From: JAKJEP01 sp964580995
Lineage (GTDB): Bacteria; Planctomycetota; Phycisphaerae; Sedimentisphaerales; SM23-30
Reading direction: 5' to 3'
DNA: 64,000 nucleotides
Assembly: GCA_964580995.1 (NCBI GenBank)
Contig: CAZOMV010000010.1
Coordinates: 17,554 to 81,553 of the forward strand
Part shown: piece by piece, positions 33,104-41,821 of the stretch
Position numbering within the stretch: the first letter of the stretch is position 1
How the letters are laid out: every line of letters begins with the position of its first letter
Position numbers and translations under genes: made by a program
Notes under the pieces: generated by a model
What the model was told of the DNA's origin: nothing
The model's database searches: none
The model's input: the letters and a program-made list of their open reading frames with translations, nothing else

Positions 33104-34318
33104 TTAGTTCGCCGCTCGCACAGTATTCCCCACCATCTGGCAATTGGTGTTACTGGCGTTTTTGATGCCTTCGTACGGCTCCTTTTTCTGCGGATCGGTC
33201 CCGTACAAATCCACGGTATTGCCGATCAGCGTAATATCCCTGCAGCCGGTCACTTCGATACCGTCGCGGGCGGATTCGGTCACGCAATTGCCCGTGACCG
33301 TTGTCATCTGGCAGCCCTGCACCCGGATGCCCGGCCCGGCGGTGGTGTTCCGCACCACATTGCCCGACATCGACAAATGGCTGCAATCCACGGCCGCGAT
33401 GCCATATTCCGGCATCCCTTCCACCACGCTATTGGCAAAGGTGATGGTGTCGCATTTTTCCAGCCGAATCCCATATTTCCGCCAGCGGGAGCCGTCGAAA
33501 TTCACCTGCGCCCCGCTGATCGTGACCTGGGCACAGTTGCGGGCCAAGATGGCATAGCCCGCACCGGTCGCGCCGCAGGATTGCATCTGCACGCCGCGTA
33601 AATTGGCCAGGGTAAAGCCCGCCTGATAATTCTGGTAGCCGTAACAGTCGAACATCCGCAAATTCCCGCTCGCCCAGCCCGGCGGGCCATCGGGGCACTG
33701 GACCCGAATCCCCTCCTGGTTCAGTTCCGTCACGATATTCCGCAGCCAGGTATCGGATATACCGTCCACCAGGATTCCCACCTTGAGCGCCGAAACCCAA
33801 CAGTCGCGGACGGTCACCCCGTTGCATCCCTCCAGCCAGATGCCCGCCGCCCCCCAGTTGCCGCCCACCGGCCCGCATACCCACAGATCGCGAATGGTGG
33901 TCATGGGACCGGACACCTGCAAATGGAAGATGGCCGGCATCGCCTTCTCGCTGGCCAGCGTCGTGGAACAATAGCCCGCCCCCATGATTGTCGTCCCCGA
34001 TTTAGCCGTCAGGGGCCGCGTCACCCGGTACATCCCCGCCGGGATAAACACGATCCCCGTCGCCCCCGCATCCAGCGCCGCCTGCAAACCGTCAGTCGAA
34101 TCGAAATTCTGATCGAATACCTCCGTCAGCAGCTTGTCCGGGGAAACCGGCTGGATCCCGAAATCCGCCGCATTCACATACACCGTCGAGGGCGAAACCC
34201 GCGGCCAGGGAGCCGCCGCCGGAGCCTTTTTCCCTTCTTCCTCGCCAGCCCACCCGGCTGCAGGGAGGGATACACACAGCAGAACTAAAACCATTCGATT
34301 GCCAAAAACTGTCTTCAT
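33104..34318 (-). CDS. Secreted right-handed parallel beta-helix protein
   Basis: A 404-residue protein with a signal peptide (about 1-24). Residues about 45-100 match the start of pectate-lyase-3-type beta-helices (VNAADFGIQP, DGLQAALDAGATGIVFIPAG), and from about 105 to the end come repeated helix rungs with N/G/V turns (for example VSGNVVRNTTAGPGIRVQGC, VTGCRDITLIGNTVDL). This fold is used by pectate lyases, polysaccharide epimerases and related enzymes; no catalytic set could be assigned. GAGGTGA is 4 bases before the ATG. It borders hydrolase cluster B and probably acts on a uronic-acid-containing or similar glycan. Confidence 0.85.
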   Translation of the reverse strand: MKTVFGNRMVLVLLCVSLPAAGWAGEEEGKKAPAAAPWPRVSPSTVYVNAADFGIQPVSPDKLLTEVFDQNFDSTDGLQAALDAGATGIVFIPAGMYRVTRPLTAKSGTTIMGAGYCSTTLASEKAMPAIFHLQVSGPMTTIRDLWVCGPVGGNWGAAGIWLEGCNGVTVRDCWVSALKVGILVDGISDTWLRNIVTELNQEGIRVQCPDGPPGWASGNLRMFDCYGYQNYQAGFTLANLRGVQMQSCGATGAGYAILARNCAQVTISGAQVNFDGSRWRKYGIRLEKCDTITFANSVVEGMPEYGIAAVDCSHLSMSGNVVRNTTAGPGIRVQGCQMTTVTGNCVTESARDGIEVTGCRDITLIGNTVDLYGTDPQKKEPYEGIKNASNTNCQMVGNTVRAAN

Positions 34319-34599
34319 CCGGTCACCTCATGTTTCTGTAAGTACCTGATAATACACTTTACCGGCGTACCTTACCACAAAAGCCAAGCCCGACCCATTC
34401 AAAAGACACCTTTTTTACTCCGCACGTGCCAAAAAAATATGGAAAAAAGTAGCCACAACCGGGGGGTGGCGGCATATAATAAGAATAATGCCATTCGGCG
34501 GTGCAGCCGCCGGCAAGGGTATCGTAAAAATGATGCTTAAAAATTTTGGCTGGTGTACTGGTGTATAGGTAGCGGAAGGAATAGCGAAAGGGAATACGT

Positions 34600-35001
34600 A
34601 TGAAAAAAGAAGTGGGCTTGTGGATCGATCATAGGCAGACGATTATTGTGACGCTTTTTGACAAAACGGAAGAGATAAAACGAATCACTTCCCAACTGGA
34701 AAAAGACGCCCGCCCTTCGGCCGGCTGGCCGGCTCATTCCTCAAGAGATCATAAATCAGAAGACTTGCAGGATAAACGGGTTACGGTTCACCTCGACCGA
34801 TATTATGATGAGGTGATATCGTTGATCCGCAATGCCGAATCCATCCTGATCCTAGGCCCTGGCGAGGCCAAAGGGGAACTGAAAAAACGCCTGGAGAGCA
34901 AAAAACTCCAGGACCGCATCGTTGATGTGGAAACCGCCGACGAAATGACCGATCCGCAAATCGCGGCCAAAGTCAGGCAGTATTTTCGCAATAAAGTCTG
35001 A
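34600..35001 (+). CDS. Small conserved protein resembling bacterial release-factor-like (baeRF) domains
   Basis: A 133-residue cytoplasmic protein with no signal peptide. It starts MKKEVGLWIDHRQTIIV and contains SILILGPGEAKGELKKRLE and EMTDPQIAAKVRQYF. The pattern of a VGLWIDH start with a central GPGEAKGEL is one I remember from small uncharacterised proteins in deltaproteobacteria and related groups, sometimes linked to the archaeo-eukaryotic release-factor fold. The function is unknown. AAGGGA lies before the ATG. It stands alone between two minus-strand genes, and its codon use is less biased than its neighbours', which could indicate a different origin. Confidence 0.7.
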   Translation: MKKEVGLWIDHRQTIIVTLFDKTEEIKRITSQLEKDARPSAGWPAHSSRDHKSEDLQDKRVTVHLDRYYDEVISLIRNAESILILGPGEAKGELKKRLESKKLQDRIVDVETADEMTDPQIAAKVRQYFRNKV

Positions 35002-35099
35002 TACTACAGCGATATTGCAGCTCGAATTTCCAGGCAGCCGTACGATAGCTTCTTCCAAAACCTGTAAACAGGAAAGGAGATTGGGTATGGAACATACTC

Positions 35100-38000
35100 C
35101 TATTCGATCTCAATCGCCTGCAAAATCGCCTCATGGCTTCCCAGCGCGCGGAGCTGCACGGTAATCTTCCCTTCCCCGTCCGGCGTAATCCCTTCCGCCC
35201 GCACATCCGCCGACATCCCCGTCTTGCCCGCCTGCGCCGACGGATCCCACGACGGCCAGAAACACCGCCCGTTAATCGCAATATCCATCGGCCGCTGGCC
35301 CGTTTCCGCCAGCCACAATTCCGCAAACTTCAGATGCACCGTATAGAGACCCGCCGGCACGGCAAACGAATACGTCAATTCTTTGCCGCTCCGCACCGTC
35401 CGGTACAACTCCTGGTCGTACAGCGTCGGGGAGGCCTGTTCCACCATCACCTCCGCGCGGAGGATTTGTCCTTCGCTGCCGGTATCCGCCGCCCACAGAT
35501 CGCTGTTCCAGTCCACAAAGTCCCGGTCCGCTCCGACATTCACGCGAATAACCTTCCCCTGCTCCGGCAGCACTTCAATGGCCTGCACCAGCGCGGCATC
35601 CGTCTTCTGGCTCGGTTCCCACCCGCCGCGAAACTTCAATACCAGATTCCCGTCCCCATCCGGAACCAGATACCGGAAGATCCGGTCATGCGCCCGCCGC
35701 GGCCCGCGCGACACCTGGCAGATATCTTCGTTGCGGATCACCTCCCGCCCGTTAATCTCCAGGCAAAAAGGCCGGCTGAAGAAATAGTCAAACTCCGGTT
35801 CCGTAAATTTCAGCCGCAGGGCATACAGCCCCGGCTGCACCGGAATGCAATACGTAAATTCCTTCCCCGCCCGGCCGCCCCGATACAGCGGCTGATCCTT
35901 CAGGGTTGGCAATATTCCCGATATTTCCGCCGCCGTCTGATACGGATTCCCGCCCGTATAATACCGGTCCGCCGACCACACATTCCCGCACCCGTCGGTG
36001 TAATCCCGCTGCGAGCCGCACAAAATCCGCACCGCACTCATCTCCGGCTCCGCAGTCCCTTCCTCCGGCCCGGCATACACAATCCGGGGCATCCAGGCCA
36101 CAATGTCCTTCACGTCGCTGCCTTCCGAAGTCCCCCGGTCCAGCACAAACCGGATTTTCTCGCCCGCCGCCACCTCCACCCGCACATCATGCTGGACACC
36201 GGTATAATCGTTCAGTCCTACTGTCGCCCAATCCTGCTGGGGCCAGATCTGCCTTGCCCCTTGTAGAATCTTCACCCGGCACGGCTGCCCTTTACCCTGC
36301 CGGTAGAACTCCTTCATCGCCCGGCCCAGAATACGCACGGTCCCCGCCGTTGGCGCCGTCCACACTCGCGCACACAGCACCTCCGCCGAAACCTCCTGCC
36401 AGCCGCGCCCCACCCGCGCCTGGCCCGGCCCTTCCCAGTACCCTTCTATTCCCCCCGGCTGGTTCGGTGTCCCGCCAAAATCCCCTGCCGGACATTTCGC
36501 CGGCGCTACCCAGGCCATCTCCGCGAAATTCTGCCCGTCCGCACTGGTTTCCGCGCTCCATCCCTCCCGACCGCTCCGGGCGAAATGGCCGCCCATCGCC
36601 GTGTACACCGCCGGCTCATGGCGTATCGCTGTCGCGGTCGTCCAATCGCTGGTGTTCCCGTCCGCATCCACCGTCCGCACCTGGTAGCGATCCTGCGGAT
36701 TCCAACCCTCCGCATAATCGAAATAATACAAGCCCTTGGCCGTCCTGCCGATCACCTGTTCCCCGCGCCGGATTTCGTAATGGCTCACCCACCGGTCATC
36801 CGCACCGGGACACCAGTAAATCCCCACCCCGCCGTAGCCGATATTGTTCTCCCGCCGGAACAATACACGGGACGGCTTCTGCGGCGCAGTCTGGTCCAGT
36901 CCGAATCCCGGCCGGTCCGCCAGCCCCAGATAAATCAGCCCGCCCGTATCCACTCCCCCCACCTCAATGCCGCTTTCCATCAAATCGGCCCCGCCCCGGC
37001 GGCTCGTTGGCGTAGCGGTATTGAATCCCACCTCATACTCAAACTCCCCGATCAAACCCCGCGGATAAACCCGCACTGCCCCTTCCGCCGCCAGGCTGGG
37101 AATGATGACCGCCCGTTTCCGGTCATAACTGGTCCGTTGCAGGTAATTGGATTCCTTATCCCCCGCCACTCCCGGATGATGCACAAAACTCCAGCGGCCC
37201 GCCACCCCTTCCCGCAGCAGATAACTGTAAATCTCATTCACCCGGGCCACCTGGGCCAGATGCTCCGGTTGTTTCCCCACCACATCCAGAAACGCCCACA
37301 TCGGCGCCACCAGCAACTGCCGATAAAAACAATACACCCCTGTCTCGCCCCAATTCCGGAAAAAGTTGTCGATCCCGTCCAGCCACTTGTCCGGCGTGTC
37401 CAGGTACGAAAAATACTGGTTGATCACCTTGCCCCGCCCCGCATCGGACAAGTAATTCACGTCCGCAAACCGCTGGATCTCAAACTGGTGCGAATACCGG
37501 CTGCCGCCATTGCACGTATGAAAAGAACTGCCTGGATGCTTCGTCAGAAAAGCATCCAATTGCTTCATGAACCCCGCCCCATCCTCCGGCCCGTACCACC
37601 CGATCGCATCTGTCCGCCATTGATAATCGCCCCACGATCCGACCTTCGTATCCATCACCCCCGGCGTGGGCCGGCCCGCCATCCACAGCAGCCACTTCAT
37701 CTCCATCTTTTGCAGATACCGCTGCGTCTGCGCAAAATCCGGCCCCTCATAACTGGCCGAAAATACCGTCGAATACGAATCATCGATCGGCCAGCCCGGA
37801 AACTTCGCCCAACCCGCGTCATCCCACAGCATATCAATCCCCAACGACCGCAGCAGGTCCAGGCTATCCATATCCAGCCAGCCCAGCCGCGCCGTGAACT
37901 GCTCCTGCAAGTTCCGGCTGCAGAATACCCACGACGTGGCATACTTCGTCTTGGCGTAATATTCGTTGTTCGTAAAATCCCACATATACTCATACTGCCA

Positions 38001-39419
38001 CCGATAAACCTGCTCGGCCATATGGTCCAGCGTATCCCCGAACACCCCAAACGTAACCAGCGGCAATCCCACCTCCCCGCCGGGCTTCAACTCGTAACCC
38101 GACACATCATCCGTCCCGGTCGTAAAAAACGCCTCCCCGCCGCGCAAACAGGGATAGTCATAAATGCCAAACCACTGCCGGCTGGCGGAATTGGACCCCG
38201 CCACCCGCAAAACCGCCCGTTTCCCCGGCGTCAGCAGGGCCGAAGGCATCGTCAGCTTCATGGTCCCCATACTGTCTTCGCCATTCGCCGTGGTCACCTC
38301 ATAATTCAGCACCACTCCCTCTTTTTTGCCGGTCCAGCTTTGGGTACTTTGAGTAACCTGAAAATCCAGCAATGGCTCGTCCCCCAGATACAGGGTAAAA
38401 GTGCCCTGCGGCTGACTTTGGTAACCCGTAGCGGCCAGCCACTGAAAAGTATAGCTCTCCCCCTGCTTCACCTCCTGGGGCGCCGCCAGCGTCTTCCAGA
38501 TAACCTCCTGGGTCCCATCCACAGCGCGAACCAGATGAATCCGCTGATTCCCCACAGGCGACGGATGCATGCTGCTTTCCGCCGATTTGCTGATTCTGTG
38601 GCAGCCGTTGAAATCGGACGTATAAGTGTCCCCCTCTTCCTCTTTTTCCGCCGTCTCGCGCCGCTCCACGCCCAGCGTCCACCGGCCCAGCCAATCAAGG
38701 GCGGCAAACCACCCGTCCCGGCTCCCCTCCTTCCGCAGAAATCCCATCCAGGGCACATAGTTGCCGGTATTCTCACCAGACAACACATTCTGGTACGAAC
38801 CTCCCACATCCGCGCTCTGCATAACCCCCTGATCCACGGTATTCGTCCCTCCATACATCCAGTAGTTGGTCATGGCGTGCATCGGCTTCTCGCCCAGATA
38901 CATCTGAAAGGGAACCGCCGCGCTGAGCTTCACGGGCATCGAACCGGTATTTTTCAACACCACCCGCTGCCGCAGGATCGCGGTCCCCGGGTGCGCCACA
39001 ATCTGCAAGTGGGCTTGCAGGCTTCCCCGCTCCAGCACAAAATCCAGCTCCACCGCCGGCCGCCCACCGACCGTTACCTGCCGCATCTGGCTATCCGCAA
39101 TCGTCCAGTCACTGCTCTCCACCGCCGCCAGCCCCGTCTCCACCGCAAACGGCATATTCCCCGCCCCCTCAATATACTGCACCGCTTCCCCCGCCGCCAA
39201 ATTCTCCAGCCCCTTCCATACCAGCCGCCCCTCTTCCTCCGCCAGAGTCATCCGCACAGAGCGAGTCCCGATCTCCCACGTCCGGCTGCCCCCGTCATAC
39301 CGCGCATACCCATCCCCCACCGTCACCCCCTCGCCCTGCGATTGTACTTCCTCGCCCCATACCATCATGCCGGAAAACAGGATCACATTCACCACGAAAA
39401 AAAATGTCTTTTGCCACAT
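35100..39419 (-). CDS. Secreted GH36-like glycosidase with FN3 and two malectin-like domains
   Basis: A 1439-residue protein with a signal peptide (about 1-22). An N-terminal beta-supersandwich (about 30-450) precedes a TIM barrel (about 470-800) with DMLWDDAGW near 530 and HTCNGGSRYSH near 638, resembling the DDGW and C-x-GG-R signatures of GH36/clan GH-D alpha-galactosidases. The match is partial, so the enzyme could belong to an undescribed clan D family. A fibronectin-III-like domain (about 895-960) and two malectin-like domains (about 1125-1290 and 1290-1439; RILCGSQRDYTD and VGADRDFVDW) follow. It is the last gene of a minus-strand three-gene operon, 24 bp after the previous gene, with AGGAG 9 bases before the ATG. 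Confidence 0.82.
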   Translation of the reverse strand: MWQKTFFFVVNVILFSGMMVWGEEVQSQGEGVTVGDGYARYDGGSRTWEIGTRSVRMTLAEEEGRLVWKGLENLAAGEAVQYIEGAGNMPFAVETGLAAVESSDWTIADSQMRQVTVGGRPAVELDFVLERGSLQAHLQIVAHPGTAILRQRVVLKNTGSMPVKLSAAVPFQMYLGEKPMHAMTNYWMYGGTNTVDQGVMQSADVGGSYQNVLSGENTGNYVPWMGFLRKEGSRDGWFAALDWLGRWTLGVERRETAEKEEEGDTYTSDFNGCHRISKSAESSMHPSPVGNQRIHLVRAVDGTQEVIWKTLAAPQEVKQGESYTFQWLAATGYQSQPQGTFTLYLGDEPLLDFQVTQSTQSWTGKKEGVVLNYEVTTANGEDSMGTMKLTMPSALLTPGKRAVLRVAGSNSASRQWFGIYDYPCLRGGEAFFTTGTDDVSGYELKPGGEVGLPLVTFGVFGDTLDHMAEQVYRWQYEYMWDFTNNEYYAKTKYATSWVFCSRNLQEQFTARLGWLDMDSLDLLRSLGIDMLWDDAGWAKFPGWPIDDSYSTVFSASYEGPDFAQTQRYLQKMEMKWLLWMAGRPTPGVMDTKVGSWGDYQWRTDAIGWYGPEDGAGFMKQLDAFLTKHPGSSFHTCNGGSRYSHQFEIQRFADVNYLSDAGRGKVINQYFSYLDTPDKWLDGIDNFFRNWGETGVYCFYRQLLVAPMWAFLDVVGKQPEHLAQVARVNEIYSYLLREGVAGRWSFVHHPGVAGDKESNYLQRTSYDRKRAVIIPSLAAEGAVRVYPRGLIGEFEYEVGFNTATPTSRRGGADLMESGIEVGGVDTGGLIYLGLADRPGFGLDQTAPQKPSRVLFRRENNIGYGGVGIYWCPGADDRWVSHYEIRRGEQVIGRTAKGLYYFDYAEGWNPQDRYQVRTVDADGNTSDWTTATAIRHEPAVYTAMGGHFARSGREGWSAETSADGQNFAEMAWVAPAKCPAGDFGGTPNQPGGIEGYWEGPGQARVGRGWQEVSAEVLCARVWTAPTAGTVRILGRAMKEFYRQGKGQPCRVKILQGARQIWPQQDWATVGLNDYTGVQHDVRVEVAAGEKIRFVLDRGTSEGSDVKDIVAWMPRIVYAGPEEGTAEPEMSAVRILCGSQRDYTDGCGNVWSADRYYTGGNPYQTAAEISGILPTLKDQPLYRGGRAGKEFTYCIPVQPGLYALRLKFTEPEFDYFFSRPFCLEINGREVIRNEDICQVSRGPRRAHDRIFRYLVPDGDGNLVLKFRGGWEPSQKTDAALVQAIEVLPEQGKVIRVNVGADRDFVDWNSDLWAADTGSEGQILRAEVMVEQASPTLYDQELYRTVRSGKELTYSFAVPAGLYTVHLKFAELWLAETGQRPMDIAINGRCFWPSWDPSAQAGKTGMSADVRAEGITPDGEGKITVQLRALGSHEAILQAIEIE

Positions 39420-39443
39420 ACGCAGGTACTCCTATAAACAAAA

Positions 39444-41810
39444 TTACTTTGGTAACAACAATATAAAAGCATTTAGCAAGTCTTGAGTATTTTGCTCTCT
39501 GGTTACAATATAAACTGGAGATTCCCCCAGATCGATGCTATTATTCGCCAATTCTCCGCCCGCCAGATTAAAAACATGAATGGGCCGGGTATCAGATTTC
39601 CCTGATAATTCCAGTGCCCACCGATTTTGATTGATTTCTGGTGCCCAGGCGACCAGAACCGCTTTTCCCCCGCCTTGAAAGGCATACCCATAGACCTCTC
39701 CGGTTAAAGTTTCCCCTATCCTTTCTGGTTTTTTCAACACACCCGCCAATCGGGGGGCCGGCCCCAGCAGATCCGCCAGCACCGCCTGCGCCACAAATAC
39801 TTTACGCGGCGTCCCCAGCGGGCCGAAAAACGGGCACTCCAGCGTCATACAATTGTTATTGAGCTGGGCCTCCACCCCCTGGTGATAAAATATCTTTTCC
39901 ACCCGATGCGCCAGCATAATAACCGCCGCCCGTACCGAATAATCCGCCGCCTCCTTTTCGCTCTTCCGCATGACATTCGCCGAAAAATAATTCCGCGGCG
40001 CAATCCAGGGCGTCAGCGGCTTCTCGTCCGCTCCGTAATACCCAAACTCCGTCGCCCATAGAGGCACGCCTTTGCCATTTTGATCTACCAGCACTTCGTT
40101 CATCTTCGCAAAAAACGGGGCAAATTCTTCCGGGCTGCCTGCCAGATGCCCATAGGGATGCACGGCATAGATATCCAGAGCCTCCAATCCTCCCAGTTCC
40201 ACCAATTCCCGGGCACCGGCCACGATTGCCTCCAAAGACCCCACGCTAATCCCCCCCATCACCCGGCAGCCTGGATCGGCGCTCTTCATGGCACGATAGG
40301 CTCCTTTCAGCAGCTTGACATAATCGGCCACGGTATAATTCGCCCCGGGAAGTTTGGTATTCGCCGACGGCAGCGAATAAATTGTATGTACAGGCTCGTT
40401 ATAAAACTCCCATACCTTCACACGGCTGCGGTAATGTTCTGCCGTTTTATAAATAAAATCATACAGCTTCTGAGGATCTTTCGGCGCGTACCCCATCTTC
40501 ACAAAATCCAGCGGCTCCGCAAAGTTCGCCGGCAGATACTGCTCCACATCCGCCGGCGCCGAAGAGGCCCAGATCGCCGAAGCAAACGGCGGCAAAAGGC
40601 TGGTCACGGACATGCCGTACTCCAGCACCCGGTCGATTTGAGCGTCCGAACCGGCAAAGGAAATGTTTCCTTCCTCCCGCTCCACCTGGTTCCAGTCCAG
40701 CGACCAGTCCCGCGCCCAAACCACGCCCGCCCGCTGCAGGGACCGGCATAACTCCGGTGTCGTCATCGCGTGATTGATGCCAAAAGGTGAATCCTTCCCC
40801 GCATACCGCGGCGTCACCGCCAGCGTGGTCTCCTCGACATGCCTGTTTTTTCCGATTTCCCAAAAAAGCTTTACACGATAAAAACCCGTTCCAGGAATAC
40901 CCAAAGGCATATCGGTTTTTATATTTTTGCGAGCTGGGATTTTGATAATCGTGGATAAATCCGGCAGCCGCGCATCAAAATAATCCGTTAACTCCGCCCG
41001 AACCGCAATCACCGCTTCTGCCCCGCTGCCGTTGAAACCATAGACCTGCAAAACCGCCGGATCCGTTGTTGCAAACAGATTCCCAAATCTGCCGCTGGCA
41101 AAACCGATCTCCACCTCTTCCCGCAAACTAAATTCTCCGGCCGCCCCCCCTCGTTCCACCTGCACCGCATCCATCCATACCGTCGCCGATTCCTCCGGCC
41201 CGGCACTGAGGTCCGGCCCTACCGCCGCAAACAGATCCGGCCGCTCCGCCGTCACCGTAAAACAATACCGCTGCCACTCCCGGCTCAAAACCACTTCCTG
41301 CGACCGCTCCATTATCTCCGGAAACAGCGCCGGATCGCTCCCAAAATAAAACGCCAGCCGGGCCGCAACCCCCTCCCGGTCCGCTCGCATATACACCGAA
41401 AGGGTATATTCCTGCCCCACTTCCACCCGAAGCCAGCCGACATTTCCCGCCAACGGCCGGCTTTGCACCACCCGGGCCGCCGGATATACCGCAAAACAGG
41501 TCACCGGCGTCTTGCCCGGCCCCAATTCCACCCGCAGACAATGCTCCCCATGCCACGCTCCCCCCGCTTGAATTTCTCCATAAAGCCCGCACAAATCTCC
41601 CCCCCACCCGGTCATCCGGCCGATACTGGACCAGCCGCAATTGCCGCATTCAAAACTGCCGTTGGGCAGCAGGTTCTTCGCCCCCACCTCCGCTATCGAC
41701 GGACTCCAGTGTACCGGCTCTGCCTCATTCTCACCCAAAACGATATGCCAAGCAGAGAACAGCACAACAAAATAGCAGCAGGTAAAAATCATACGTCTTG
41801 CCTGAATCAA
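39444..41810 (-). CDS. Secreted clan GH-A glycosidase (GH39-like) with one N-terminal CBM4/9-like domain
   Basis: A 788-residue protein starting at TTG 41810: AAGGAG lies 7-8 bases upstream and overlaps the stop codon of the preceding gene, so translation is probably coupled; ATG 41792 is the alternative. After the signal peptide a CBM4/9-like domain (about 45-235, NLLPNGSFECGNCGWSS) binds glycans. The barrel (about 330-690) has the probable acid/base in WEFYNEPVHT (near 470) and the probable nucleophile in PLWATEFGYYG (near 585), the spacing of GH39-type retaining enzymes. Beta-xylosidase is one option; the substrate is not certain. It is a paralog of the upstream gene, which carries an additional binding domain. 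Confidence 0.85.
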   Translation of the reverse strand: MIQARRMIFTCCYFVVLFSAWHIVLGENEAEPVHWSPSIAEVGAKNLLPNGSFECGNCGWSSIGRMTGWGGDLCGLYGEIQAGGAWHGEHCLRVELGPGKTPVTCFAVYPAARVVQSRPLAGNVGWLRVEVGQEYTLSVYMRADREGVAARLAFYFGSDPALFPEIMERSQEVVLSREWQRYCFTVTAERPDLFAAVGPDLSAGPEESATVWMDAVQVERGGAAGEFSLREEVEIGFASGRFGNLFATTDPAVLQVYGFNGSGAEAVIAVRAELTDYFDARLPDLSTIIKIPARKNIKTDMPLGIPGTGFYRVKLFWEIGKNRHVEETTLAVTPRYAGKDSPFGINHAMTTPELCRSLQRAGVVWARDWSLDWNQVEREEGNISFAGSDAQIDRVLEYGMSVTSLLPPFASAIWASSAPADVEQYLPANFAEPLDFVKMGYAPKDPQKLYDFIYKTAEHYRSRVKVWEFYNEPVHTIYSLPSANTKLPGANYTVADYVKLLKGAYRAMKSADPGCRVMGGISVGSLEAIVAGARELVELGGLEALDIYAVHPYGHLAGSPEEFAPFFAKMNEVLVDQNGKGVPLWATEFGYYGADEKPLTPWIAPRNYFSANVMRKSEKEAADYSVRAAVIMLAHRVEKIFYHQGVEAQLNNNCMTLECPFFGPLGTPRKVFVAQAVLADLLGPAPRLAGVLKKPERIGETLTGEVYGYAFQGGGKAVLVAWAPEINQNRWALELSGKSDTRPIHVFNLAGGELANNSIDLGESPVYIVTREQNTQDLLNAFILLLPK

Positions 41811-41821
41811 CGGAGAACTCC

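Noticed and set aside
34485..34520. GGCGG...CCGCC hairpin as a terminator for a neighbouring gene
   Set aside because: No T-run follows the stem, and neither neighbouring gene ends here; it is more likely another small palindromic repeat.
36585..39437. A 950-codon plus-strand frame opposite the GH36-like gene
   Set aside because: It is Arg/Pro/His-rich with no recognisable domain, and lies exactly across a gene with catalytic and malectin motifs on the other strand.
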